From Cervus elaphus (lineage: Eukaryota > Chordata > Mammalia > Artiodactyla > Cervidae): a stretch of 64,000 bases of DNA. Position 1 is the first letter of the stretch, and every line of letters starts with the position of its first letter. The position numbers were made by a program, and so were the translations under genes. The notes under the pieces were generated by a model. That model was not told the DNA's origin, ran no database searches, and was given only the letters and a program-made list of their open reading frames with translations. This document shows, in pieces, positions 1 to 10,530 of the stretch. Location: the NCBI RefSeq assembly GCF_910594005.1, contig NC_057816.1:23701797-23765796 (forward strand), written 5' to 3'.

Positions 1-194
1 TTCATTGTTCAGTCCTGTTTGACTCTTTGTCATCCCATGGACTGTAGACCACCAGGCTCCTCTATCCATGAAATTCTCCAGGCAAGAATACAGGAATGGG
101 TAGCCATTCCCTTCTCCAGAGGATCTTCCTGACCCAGGGATCAAACCTGCATTACAAGCAGACTCTTTACCATCTGAGCCTCCAGGGAAGCCCA
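1..194 (-). mobile_element. Bov-tA SINE, antisense, cut by window start
   Basis: Reads as the reverse complement of the ruminant tRNA-derived SINE Bov-tA. The SINE head (complement of GGCTTCCCTGG) is at about 185-194, and the tail region, with its GACTCTTTG-type block, is at the window edge. About 15% diverged by eye. Confidence 0.93.
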
Positions 195-570
195 TATATG
201 ACTTATATGATCATAAAGGATTTTGGACATTTAAAGTAACCTAGTTGTCTCAGGTGAATATAGGAAACTTGGATAGGACCTTCTTGCATCTTTAAACTAG
301 TCCTTTTAGAATCACAAAGCAGCATTCAAAATTAATACAATTTAGCAGTGTGTATGAAGCATGAAAGATAGGAGAGTTGTCATGTAAGGATTTCTTGGTG
401 AAACTGCAAGCAGAAACTGCACTGCAAAGAGAGATCCAGCATGGAGAGAAGCAGGCAGAACAAAGCAATTCTAAAGGGAAGCATTAGTCTGTTTACACTG
501 AGATTATTTGCTCCTTTTCCATTTTACTGTCTTAAACACAGCCAGTTCACATATATTCACTTTAACCACA
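195..570. other. Upstream flank / intron of the first OR gene
   Basis: No repeat or coding sequence recognised. Because a splice acceptor follows directly, this stretch is best read as intron. The upstream non-coding exon and promoter were not located. Confidence 0.5.
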
Positions 571-585
571 GATTTCTTTTCACAG
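571..585 (+). other. 3' splice acceptor of first OR exon
   Basis: A pyrimidine-rich run ending in CACAG (AG at 584-585) lies 28 bases before the ATG at 614, giving a short 5'UTR segment in the coding exon. This is the usual OR gene plan: non-coding exon, intron, single coding exon. Inferred from sequence only. Confidence 0.6.
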
Positions 586-613
586 ACACCCAAGAGTTGA
601 TCCTTCCATAAAC

Positions 614-1549
614 ATGAGAAATCACACAGTGGTGACCGAATACATCCTGCTGGGAATCCCTGAGACAGAGGGCCTGGAGACTGTGCTCTTTTTCCTGTTC
701 TCATCATTATATTTGTGCACTGTCTTGGGAAATGTGCTCATCCTCACGGCTATCATCTCCTCCTCTCGGCTTCATACCCCCATGTACTTTTTCTTGGCGA
801 ACCTCTCTGTGTTTGACCTGGGTTTCTCATCAACAACTGCTCCCAAGATGCTGTCATACCTTTCAGGGCTGAGTCAAGGTATCTCTTTTCAGGGTTGTGC
901 TACCCAGCTCTTCTTCTACCACTTCCTGGGATGTACTGAGTGCCTCCTATACACGGTGATGGCCTATGACCGCTTTGTTGCCATATGCTTTCCTCTGAGA
1001 TACATGGTCATGATGAATCACAGGGTTTGCACCATCTTGGCCACAGGGACCTGGATGGGCGGCTGTATCCACGCCATTATCCTGACGTCCCTCACCTTCC
1101 AGCTGTCCTACTGTGGCTCTAACAAGGTGAGCTATTACTTCTGTGACATCCCTGCCATCTTACCTCTAGCCTGTGGGGATACATCTCTAGCCCAGAGGGT
1201 AGGTTTTACAAACATTGGTCTTTTGTCTCTCATTTGCTTCTTTCTCATTCTTGTTTCCTACACCCGCATTGGGATTGCCATCTCAAAACTTCGCTCAGCA
1301 GAGGGCAGGCAGCGAGCATTCTCGACCTGCAGTGCACACATGACTGCAATTCTCTGTGCTTATGGGCCAGTCATCATCATCTATCTACAGCCCAATCCCA
1401 GTGCCTTGCTTGGCGCTATAATCCAGATATTGAATAATCATGTAACCCCCATGCTGAACCCATTGATCTACAGCCTGAGAAATCAGGATGTTAAATCAGC
1501 TCTAAGGAATGCATTTCCCAGGAGAGGCTTCGCTCTGAAGAAAAACTAA
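614..1549 (+). CDS. OR10D3: Olfactory receptor, family 10 subfamily D (OR10D3-like)
   Basis: Single-exon odorant receptor of 311 aa, an ordinary length for the family. It is predicted to be a seven-helix GPCR in olfactory cilia that signals through the olfactory G protein and cAMP. Visible motifs: N-glycosylation site NHT at residue 3, GN at 39-40 (TM1), LHTPMYFFL at 53-61 (IC1), Cys95 pairing with the second extracellular loop, MAYDRFVAIC at 116-125 (end of TM3), loop cysteines 167, 177 and 187, SYT at 215-217 (TM5), RAFSTCSAH at 234-242 (TM6) and PMLNPLIYSLRN at 279-290 (TM7). The loop motif reads SYCGSN where its neighbours have PYCGPN. The start is the only Met just downstream of the splice acceptor. 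It is the only intact plus-strand receptor here. Similarity to human OR10D3 is from memory of that protein, so the symbol is a close-homologue call, not a proven orthologue. Confidence 0.95.
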   Translation: MRNHTVVTEYILLGIPETEGLETVLFFLFSSLYLCTVLGNVLILTAIISSSRLHTPMYFFLANLSVFDLGFSSTTAPKMLSYLSGLSQGISFQGCATQLFFYHFLGCTECLLYTVMAYDRFVAICFPLRYMVMMNHRVCTILATGTWMGGCIHAIILTSLTFQLSYCGSNKVSYYFCDIPAILPLACGDTSLAQRVGFTNIGLLSLICFFLILVSYTRIGIAISKLRSAEGRQRAFSTCSAHMTAILCAYGPVIIIYLQPNPSALLGAIIQILNNHVTPMLNPLIYSLRNQDVKSALRNAFPRRGFALKKN

Positions 1550-3137
1550 GAAAAGATCAAGCTTTGCCGGACAAAGTTTGAGTCTCCATTTCTCAGGACT
1601 AATTCTCTTTTGCAGCTTCCAAGGCATGTTGAAATCAAATGTACTCTGAATGGATCTACCACTTAACCTCACCAAGTTTTAAAAGCCATGTCTGCTTTCA
1701 TATTTTCCTGTGTTTATAATGAAATATAATTACTAGAGTAACTACTGACGTCGATCTTATTCTTGAGCTGCCTGGATTCACTGCCAGAACCACCACCCTT
1801 CCCCTAACATTTCCTCCCTCGTTAAATCTTTGAAAGAGTTCAGAGAACATATTTTCTTTCTCATAATCTCAGTTAAAAGTATTTCCATATATATCTAAAG
1901 GGAAGGGAGAATGGAAAAAAAATTCAAGCAAAGCCTGCTTAATACAGAGTATCAGAACTCAATATCCTTTCTGTAGAGTATAACCTCCAATTTACTTTCA
2001 CTCAACACCAAAACTCTAACTTGAGTAACATGTAAGGTAAGATCTATCTCATGTGTAGTCTGGTTTGACTTTAATATTTTCCTTGTGTACACATTCCTTT
2101 GGGATCCAGATATTCTTGTATTATTAGATGATTGGAAGGCTGTGAACTTGAATCATGTCTCATTAGCCACTACAAAAATCAGCTTTAGTTTTGTAAAGAA
2201 AAAAGGAAACGAAAAGATAGTAAGACAAACAAAAACAGTCAAGTTTAAATGTGGTACTACATGTTTTTCTAAAACAACATCATTGATTGATTTGTCTGTT
2301 ATAAAAAGCAAGCTGGTTAGAATTTTCATTTAAATTCAGGTAGCAATAAACTTGCCTTTCCATTGAAAATAAGGTCTATATAACTTATTTTGATTCTGCT
2401 AATCTCTAGGTTCCCTAATGCTAAGGGAAAAAATAGTAAATTTATTATAGAAACTGTTAAATTTTATAGTCTCATTCTCCTTTTGCTTATTTTATTTTGT
2501 TTCCTTTTATGTTTTATCTACCAGATATTATTATGACTTTTCTTGTAAGCCACCTTAAGTCATTTTGGTAAGAACCAGAGAATAAATAATGCACTAAAAC
2601 AAATAATAATAATGATATTAATAAAGCTGTATTTCAGAAGTTAAGTAGTATTTTTTGTAATGGATTTATTATTTTCTTCTTTCTCTGGCCTTCAATTCCT
2701 ATCTATCAAAGCAAATGATTGAAAATAAGTTCTCCAAATAGAAACTATAAGCATCACAACAAATGTGGAGTGAGCTGTTAGAAAATATTCAATGGTCTCC
2801 CATGGCAGGAGATGCCAATCACCAGTGCTCTAAATTTGTTGTAAAATAATCTCTAATGTGAGATACTGTAATTGAATCTGACAAGCAATTCCGGAGTCAC
2901 TAGACTTTTCTGGCTAGAAATCCAGAGGACATTAACCAAGTAACCTTAATTGCACGGAAGTTGTTTCCAGGTTAGCAACAACTGAAATGAAATATTAAAC
3001 ATATCAAGTGTTAAAAGATAAAATGTAAATAATGGTTGGATTTTCACTCATTGCTTTCATATAAACATCAAAAACTGAGCATCTTCCATTATAGCAAGGT
3101 TGTTTTTTCCAACGTTCTCTTAACCGAGAGAGAACTA
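1550..3137. other. 3' flank of first OR gene, AT-rich non-coding
   Basis: Probably includes the 3'UTR. Candidate poly(A) signals AATAAA lie at 2345-2350 and 2581-2586; which one is used cannot be told. Nothing else recognised; the short open frames have no recognisable motif. Confidence 0.5.
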
Positions 3138-4119
3138 CAGTAGTTCCGCCCTTATCTGCAGCTTCCTTTTTAGTGGTTTCAATTCTGTGGTTTCAGTCAC
3201 CCACAGGTCAGCCTTGGTCTGAAACTATTAAATGAAAAATTCCAGAAACAGATCATTCCTAAGTTTTAAACAGCCAGCCTTTCTGAGTAGTGTGATGAAA
3301 TCTTGAGCTCTGTCTGGCCACGAACATGAATCACTGTCCCAGGAACACAGTGTTTATGTTCAAGAAACCTTTCTTTTACTCAGTAAGGACCCAAAGCTCA
3401 AGAGAAGTGATGTTGCCAATACAGATAAGCAGTGAAGCCATAAAGTGCTTCTTTTAAGTAATAAAGCTCTCAACTTAAGAAAGAAAAAAATCAGTTCTGT
3501 ATTGAAGTTGCTGTGACCTGTAATACTAATAATGAATCGTATACCCAAGAAATTGTGAAGAAAGAAAAAGAAATTTATACTAGTTTTGTTGCCACACCTC
3601 AAACTACAAAAGCTATGACCATAGTGTGTGATAAGTGTTTAATTAGGATGGAAAAGGCATTAAATTGTGCAGTAAAATATTTTAAGAGCAAGAGGGAGAC
3701 CACATTCATATAACGTTTGTTACAGCATATTGTTATTATTGTTCTATTTTATTATTAGTTATTGGTGATCTCTTACTGTGCCCAGTTTATAAATTAAACT
3801 TTATCATAGGTTTGTTATGTATAGGAAAAACATATATAAAGTGTTAGTCGCTCAGTTGTGTCCAACTCTTTGTGACCCAGTGAACTGTAGCCCGCCAGGG
3901 TCCTCTGTCCACAGGATTTCCCAGGCAAGAGCACTAGAGTGGATTGTCATTTCCTTCTCCAGGGGATCTTCTGAACCCAGGGATCGAACCGGGGTCTTCT
4001 GCATTGGAGGCAGTTTCTTTATACTCTGAGCCACCAGATTCAGGTTTGATACTGTTTGCAGTTTCAGGCACCCATTGGGGGTCTTGGAACATATACCCCA
4101 GGATAATGGGCATCTACTG
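3138..4119 (+). mobile_element. Tigger1-type DNA transposon, internally deleted, with inserted SINE
   Basis: The ends are inverted: CAGTAG at 3138-3143 and CTACTG at 4114-4119, each flanked by TA (3136-3137 and 4120-4121), the target duplication of Tc1/mariner-Pogo elements. The interior at about 3360-3710 is a decayed 5' part of a Tigger transposase. A frame at 3513-3713 keeps EIVKKEKEI and DKCLIRMEKALN, typical of the region after the first helix-turn-helix of Tigger1 transposase. The catalytic part is missing, so the element is a dead non-autonomous derivative. A Bov-tA SINE at 3842-4039 interrupts its 3' end. Family assignment is from recalled consensus features. Confidence 0.85.
3842..4039 (-). 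mobile_element. Bov-tA SINE inside the Tigger element
   Basis: Antisense Bov-tA, nearly full length, nested in the older Tigger copy. On either side the Tigger 3' end continues, which dates the SINE after the transposon. Confidence 0.93.
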
Positions 4120-4121
4120 TA

Positions 4122-4949
4122 GTCACTTCTGTCCTTTAAGCCTTATCTTGATGCTGTCAGCTGCATTCATACCCATCCCATTCATTTCATTCTTCCTCTA
4201 GACTCCAAGGATTTATGCTAATTGCTTTCCATTTCCCTAAACATAAATTCCCATATTTTCTTGCCTGATCTCCCACTTTGATGGGCAGATGCTGAAATAG
4301 GTTTATGTTTTACAGCCTCTACTCTTCTATTCTTTAAACACATGCACACTTTTTTGTTTTAAGGATTTTACTACTTATCACTACAAAGAAACACATGACG
4401 ATACTAAAAAATAATAAACATTTGAAAAGTTACAGCGGTCTAGAAAATTTCTTTGTATTTTATCCTAACAGTTTTCCTCTAATGTGCATTTTAAAATGTA
4501 ATTTTAACTATTCATATCTTTCTACTCACTTCCAAATTCTTCACCTTCCATTGAAGGGCCAAGTTCACAGGCTAAGAGCCTGGATACAGAAATTTCCTTA
4601 GTTAGTGGCAGAAGCAAAAATGGAATCCTGGTCTTCTGGTTTGCAAATAAGTTCTTTTCCTGTTCCACAGACTTATAAATGCCAACTGAGGAATTTATGA
4701 GTGATCTTGATGCTACAGAACTTTCATTAATTTCCAGACAAGTCATCATAGCAATAAAAACACTAAATAGAAAAGTAATACAGTATTTTATCTTAAGAGG
4801 TCACCTCTGATTCAGAAATTTTACTGCTTCTGACACAAAACATATAAAAGCTTTTAAACATAAAAAAGTATGAAGAAATAATGTCTAGTTTTTATAGTCT
4901 CATGATACATTCCTAAAGCTTCATCAAACAGACTTTATAAATTTAGAGA
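4122..4949. other. Non-coding stretch, nothing recognised
   Basis: AT-rich sequence without a recognised gene. The short open frames have no recognisable domains. Confidence 0.4.
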
Positions 4950-5750
4950 TAATTTGAAACTTCCAAAAGAGTTACAAAAGTAGTACAAAAAATCCATGTA
5001 TACCCTTTATTCAGATTCCAAAAATGTTATCATTATATTTATTACAATTCTTCCTCTCTCCCTCTCCCCATACACATACACACAAACACACACTTTTTTT
5101 TCCTAAGTCAGAATAAGTTGTTGCCATGATGAGTTGCAGACATAATTCCCCTTTCCCTTACACTCCTTACTTAGAGTGCATTTTTCTGAAAATAAGAAAC
5201 CTCCTTATATAACTGTAATAAAGTTATCAAAACTAAGAAGTTAACAATGATACAATACTATTAGCTAATCTGCAGCCTTATTTTAGGTTTTAGTAGTCCA
5301 ATAATATCATCTATAGCAAGAAAAAAATGTCCAGGATCATGCATTCCATAGTCATTTCTGTTTGGTTTCTGTTCATCTACCATGTTTCCTAAGTCATGCC
5401 TTGTATTCTAGGACAATAAAGTTTTTGAAGATTTTAGTCTGAGTATTTTGTGGAACATCCATTAATTTGAGTTTGTCTGATGTTTCCTTCTCATTAAATT
5501 CAGGTTATGCATTTTGAGCAGGACAAGCTCAGAAATGATGTTTTGTTCTTCCTAGTATATCATATCAGGAGGTATTTGCTATACATTTATCCCTTTAGTA
5601 GTGAGGTCAATGCCAATCATTTCTGCCAGATTGCTTAAGAATAAAGTTATAATTTTACTTTCAGAATTAATTGTGATCTTTGTGGGGAAGAGGGGTACTT
5701 TGTGATTATGTAAATATCCTGTTACTCCTCAAAGTTTAAACTGATAGTTG
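4950..5750 (-). mobile_element. Old L1M-type LINE 3' region, antisense
   Basis: Resembles the 3' untranslated region of ancient mammalian L1 read in reverse, including the block around ATTAATTTGAGTTTGTCTGA at about 5462-5480 and CATATCAGGAGG at about 5562. Heavily diverged; boundaries approximate. Confidence 0.5.
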
Positions 5751-6269
5751 TAACCTCCATGGATGATTTCTGTCAGAATTGATTATTATGGTAGTTGCCA
5801 AATAATGTTTTTCTAATTTAATCATTCCTACTATAATTACCAACTTCCTACTGTAAGGGAGAGCTTTCCTTTCTCTTTTTAATATAAAACTTATATTTAA
5901 ATGTATATAAAATGACATTTATATTAAAGTGTCATGCTAACAAACTGAATAAAACATATGATCCTATCTTGTTGAGAATGTGACAAAGGCTGTTAGCTGG
6001 AATTACATGGGGTAAGAAAACCATACTAAGACCTTATTAGGAAGGAGAAATGCTTTTTAGTAGAGGAAATGCAAAAGATAGCAAAACTGAACTAGATCAT
6101 GTCTCAGTTCCCTTCCAACTCTGAAATACTAATTCTGTGTCTCTATAGAGCTGCCTCATAACTGTGGACCAACCCTTCTGGTTGGGGAAATGGGAGTATG
6201 GGTAGAGGAAAAAATGCAAATGAGAGATGACAATGGGACAGAAAAAAAGGCATTTTATTCTTGCCATGA
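5751..6269. other. Non-coding stretch, nothing recognised
   Basis: No motif-bearing open frame or recognised repeat. Confidence 0.4.
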
Positions 6270-6510
6270 AATCCTTGCTGAATGACCCAACAAATAAAAA
6301 AGAAATAACTTCTTGCTGTGTAACACAGGGAGCTCAGCTCAGCGCTATGTAACAACCTAGGGGATGGCATATGGCCGGAGTGGGAGGGAGGTAGAAGATG
6401 GAGGGGACACATGTATACTTATGGCTGATTCACTTTGTTGTATGGCAGAAACCAACACAACATTGTAAGGCAATTATCCTTCAATTAAAAACAAATTTTA
6501 AAATACAGAT
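6270..6510 (+). mobile_element. Ruminant L1 3' end, 5'-truncated
   Basis: Contains the ruminant L1 3' block: the 'cacaggg agctcagctc' segment, a G-rich stretch at about 6360-6400, then TATGGCTGATTCA and the 'caattatccttcaatt' tail before an A-rich end near 6505. Confidence 0.8.
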
Positions 6511-7446
6511 TATTTTTGCTCAGCTAGTTGCTTGATCTCAGCTAGCTGCAAACACTAGATATGAATCAACAGACAAGGATACCAGTCCTCCAAATAACAG
6601 GCTGTATTTATTGTAAGGATATAGAAGAAAAGTGGACCATCAGGATAGACATATCACAGAGACAACAGCAACATTTTTCAAGACAGAAAGCACAAGGTTC
6701 TTGGACCTGAATTTCACCATTAAACACAGGGTTGTTTATGATATGGGAATGGCTAAGTTTACCTGTGGAAATATTATTGATGCCCTTCAGACCCAGACTG
6801 GTGGGCATTAGAACATAAGACTAGACCATCTCTGTGTATATATGTGTCATCAACAACCTCAGTCTGGGGCAGAAATATGTCATCAGTCTCAGTACTACAC
6901 AAGTACACAATATGATTACAAGACAGAAGACACAATAAACTCAGACCTCTGAAAAGTCCTCAGCCATTGCTCTCAGACTCTGCAGTCCATGGAGTCTCCT
7001 ATGAGTACATTCCTGAACTATATGCAGCAGAATTAGAAAGGAACTGTTTCCCAGAATTCTTAGGGGACCACATCAAAATTTTCTTTTTCCATCTCATGCA
7101 CCACTTAGTCTCAGTCTACACTCTTACACCACCTGGGCTGTTTTGGGATTTCACATCTTCTGCAACACAAGATTTCCTGTACTCTGTACTAGCCAGAGGT
7201 CCTGAAGACAAATGGCCTGGGACTAGAAGACTTCTAAACATGGTGGCTTTGCCCGATAACATATTAACTTCATAATTCTCTTTAAACCGTCACCTGTGAG
7301 CACATGATAGGAAATAACTTTGCCTCAAGCTCACTTAAATAGGCAAGGAACAATTAAATAGCAAACCCTCAACAGAGTGGGGAGATTTGTAGTGGGTGGG
7401 CATGGAGGAGTGTGTGGTACAATCAAATTTAGAGCAAGTTAGAGGA
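6511..7446. other. Unassigned non-coding block, possibly an old LTR-like repeat
   Basis: Moderately complex sequence. One open frame at 6967-7275 has no transmembrane or domain signature. The texture, in particular the segment 6560-7270, suggests a repeat I cannot name. No family is claimed. Confidence 0.3.
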
Positions 7447-7577
7447 TGAGATGGTTAGACAGTGTCAGTGACTCAACAGACATGAATTTGAGCAAACTCT
7501 GAGAGATAGTGCAGTCCAAGGACTGCAGTCCTTGGGGTTGCAAAGAGTAGGGTGTGACTTAGTGACAACAACAACAG
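7447..7577 (+). mobile_element. BovB LINE 3' end fragment
   Basis: Matches the last ~130 bases of the BovB (RTE) LINE: GATGAGATGGTTAGACAG, then the 'gacatgaatttgagcaaactc' segment, the 'cagtccttggggttgcaaagag' segment and a CAACAACAAC tail. 5'-truncated, non-coding. Confidence 0.75.
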
Positions 7578-7795
7578 CGCCTGTGCAGAGGGGAGGATAT
7601 GTTCTCAGGGGAGACGTGGCTTACAGTTATTCATGTGGGTACTCTGTTGGTAAGGTGAGGTAGAAAGACTGTACTTCAACACAAACCTCAAAAGAAATAG
7701 AATTTAATAGGTTAAGCATTTGCTGGAGTATGTGTTATTAAGTCAACACATATTTACTGATCATGTGTAAATAGTTAAGAACTGTACAATAGTTG

Positions 7796-7987
7796 GGGCT
7801 TCCCCAGGGGCTCAGTAGTAAAGAACTCACCGGCCAATGCAAAAGACATAGGAAATTCGGGTTCAATCCCTGGGTTGGGAAGATCCCCTGGAGGAAGAAA
7901 GGGCAACCCACTCCAGTATTCTTGCCTGGAAAATCCCAAGGACAAAGGAGCCTAGCAGGCTACAGCCCATGGAGTCATAAAGAATAT
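7796..7987 (+). mobile_element. Bov-tA SINE
   Basis: Starts with GGGGCTTCCCCAGG and runs through the 'gggaagatcccctgga' core to the 'cagcccatggagtc' tail block. Flanked by a short AATAGTT repeat (about 7788 and 7988) that may be its target duplication. Confidence 0.93.
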
Positions 7988-9502
7988 AATAGTTAGGAAG
8001 TGAATAAAATGCACATGGTTTCTGTCTTTAAATAAAACCTGGAGACTCTGAGGTCACCATAGTAAATTTCTGAAAAAAAAATTACTGAGAAAAAAAAAAC
8101 CACTAAGGAAAGTCAAAATTAATTAAAAGATTTCATGTTAGGGCAATTAAAATTGGGAAGTACTAAAGGAACCTCACCCCATTCCATCAGGAGAAAGCCC
8201 AGACATTAGGCACGGAAGAAAAAACATGACCCCAAATAAAGCCCCTCAGCCTTAGAATAAGATGGGTATGAAATAATGAAAGACAGAATTTTGGACCTGC
8301 AATTCTTTGGCCTTTAACATACAATGAAAAGATATTTCATATTTATATTTAATTCTTTATGAAATTTTAATAAGAAAATTCATATTCAGAATTGATATTC
8401 ATATACAATTTAATTTTGTTGGCAGTATATTATTTGGCACGTTTTCACACTATTGTGAGTGCTTACTTTAGAGCTTCTTCTGTTGAGCTGTATTGAAAAA
8501 TGTAGACATAATCTGTGATGAGAAATTGAATAGAGAAGGCATTTTGGGCTGTGAGTACAGTGTGTCCTTGATATTAAATTAATTTATGTTTTGTGCTGAA
8601 GAGAGACCAGTGAGATGGGCTGCTGGATGATGCAGGCAGATCTCCCTGGGTTGCCTGGCAACCAGCTGCCTGAACTGAGTGTTCTGCTTTCCCCCAGACC
8701 TCAGCAGATGGGGGAGGGCAAATCAAGATGTCACTGGTTCCAAGGTTTTGGAGGGAGAAAATTAGGATATTCTCTTGCCTTTTTATTCCACCTTTATTAG
8801 TGATAAAACCAACATTTTATTTTGACCCTCAGTTTATACATCAATTTTTAGTATGCAGAGACGTGGAAGTGGGCAGAAAGGTGATTGTTGAGGCTTCTTC
8901 AACATACATTTTTACATTATTTTATCCTCAGGTTGTTATGATATTTCACAAACCCACGTTGTTTGTAGATGAACTGATGGTTTATGAAATATATTCAGTA
9001 ACTTCACTTAAAATTCTTCCCAACTTCAGCCTAATATATACAAAGAAGCATCATAAATGCTTTCCAAGTGCATATCAAGCTACGCTTTATATAGAGCACA
9101 AGACAAACAAGGTAATTCTTCACCAATTATCAGAGCCTTTTTAAGCGATTAAGATATTACACAAAGGAAATTGCAATCTCCCCTCCCCCTTCCATCTTTT
9201 GAGTAGTGACTTTGCTACATAATAAAATGCCCTCATCAGCAACCAAGAGCACACCTTTTTTTTTCTCACACTCCACTCGATAGATCATCCATGAAGATCC
9301 ACTACTCTATTTATCTATTTTTCCCTAATTATCATCCGCTCTCCTTCCTAATTGCCAACACCTTTCTTCATACCTCAGTCACACACTGATAGCCTTCTAA
9401 ATGGAATCCCAGTCACCACTGCATCCGAGGGCATCTCCCTGTTTATAATGGTTCATATCACATTTTCAGAACAGCATCTGATCCCACGCTTGCAATATGA
9501 AC
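7988..9502. other. Non-coding stretch, nothing firmly recognised
   Basis: A 138-codon open frame at 8728-9144 lies here, but it has no recognisable domain or signal and its composition follows the surrounding AT-rich DNA. I treat it as chance. Confidence 0.4.
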
Positions 9503-9507
9503 GTGTG

Positions 9508-9585
<78 letters not shown>
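9503..9585. repeat. Compound microsatellite (GT)n(GCGT)n(GT)n
   Basis: About 83 bases: a GT run, a central block of about ten GCGT tetramers, then another GT run, directly abutting an antisense Bov-tA fragment. Likely length-polymorphic. Confidence 0.97.
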
Positions 9586-9586
<1 letters not shown>

Positions 9587-9662
9587 TCAGTCATGTCCAC
9601 CTCTTTGCAACCCCATGGACCTTGGTCTGCCAGGCTCCTCTGTCCATGGGATTTTTCAGGAT
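9586..9662 (-). mobile_element. Bov-tA SINE 3' fragment
   Basis: Antisense 3' third of Bov-tA (GCTCAGTCATGTCCACCTC through the 'ccatgggattttt' block) adjacent to the microsatellite, which probably grew from the SINE tail. Confidence 0.85.
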
Positions 9663-9929
9663 GAATACAAAAGGACATATCATAAAAGGCCCTTCCCAGT
9701 CTGTCTCTTGCAGACCTTTCTATTCATGGGTCTACATATGAACCTGTGCTGTGGGTCCAGGAATGTCAGGTAAACCACTGCTAAGCTCTTCTGTCAGATG
9801 TCTCCCAAATAGTGCCTCTTCCATGAGGCCAGCCTGGGAAAGTTGATTTCTCCTCCTTTAGCTTGCATGCATTTTTTCTGATGGGCCTCTTTCAGCAGCA
9901 CACTCTGGACATACAATAATAGTGAGAAA

Positions 9930-10105
9930 TAGACCTGAGTTGAATTCCTACAAATACTACTTCGTTGCCTGTGACATTGGGTGTGTTGAACTTCCTAGGC
10001 TGCAGTTTCCTCCACTTCAGTTCTGAATAATACCTCCTTCCTGTGGATACTGGCAGCATGAGATAATGCTCGTTAAGCAGCCATCATTATTCTGGCCCTT
10101 AGAGC
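9930..10105 (+). mobile_element. MIR SINE remnant
   Basis: Shows the MIR order 'gtgacattggg...gaacttcctaggctgcagtttcctcc...aatacctcc...gagataatgc'. Very old and diverged. It ends just before the OR relic. Confidence 0.55.
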
Positions 10106-10114
10106 TTATACAGG

Positions 10115-10530
10115 AATTTTTAATTCTTCCCCCCACCATCCCTGTCCTTTCCACATGGGTTGTAAGAATGGGCTACATTTGCCTGAACATTGCTGAAGTT
10201 AACCCACTACCTATTCAAATGTGTACTAAGCCCAGAGAGTAGGTTTTCCTAATGTTGGTCTTTTTACCTCTCTCTTCTTTTTCCATTATTCTTACAATTG
10301 CAATGGTATTGTCACACAAAAAATTCTCTCAGCAGAAGGCATGCATTGAGCTTTGTCAGCCTACCTCACCCCTCACCCGCAGGCAGCAATTCTTTGTGAC
10401 CAAGAACAGAAGCCCAGGATCAGAGCCTTCTTTGATTCTTTGACTCAGCTACTGAATTTGAGTGACCCTGTCATTAAATTCCCTGATCTCCAGCCTGAGA
10501 AGCAAAAGTGTTCCAAATAAAAGATTTAAA
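10115..10530 (+). pseudogene. Decayed 3' half of an OR10D-type olfactory receptor
   Basis: Aligns by eye with the 3' half of the receptor at 614-1549. The segments are: a ~10120-10200 segment matching the second extracellular loop, CCCAGAGAGTAGGTTTTCCT at 10231-10250 matching the TM5 start, the 'ctctcagcagaaggca' IC3 segment at about 10325-10340, and the 'cctgatctccagcctgagaag' TM7 end at 10482-10502. The first intact gene has CCCAGAGGGTAGGTTTTACA, CGCTCAGCAGAGGGCA and CATTGATCTACAGCCTGAGA at these places. There are many substitutions and gaps, several frame breaks, and no 5' half. A MIR remnant precedes it. It is a dead gene with no protein product expected. Confidence 0.8.

Noticed and set aside
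195..613. Promoter elements (Olf1/EBF or homeodomain sites) of the OR genes
   Set aside because: The first exons were not located, and short degenerate sites cannot be told from chance by reading.
3513..3713. Possible small host gene with a Lys-rich domain
   Set aside because: It is the remnant of Tigger transposase inside a bounded transposon with inverted ends.
8728..9144. 138-codon plus-strand open frame
   Set aside because: No domain, signal or family likeness. Composition matches the AT-rich surroundings, and there is no acceptor or start context to support it.
9352..9741. Open frames rich in Cys-Val or His-Thr
   Set aside because: Direct translation of the GT/GCGT microsatellite and the adjoining SINE.
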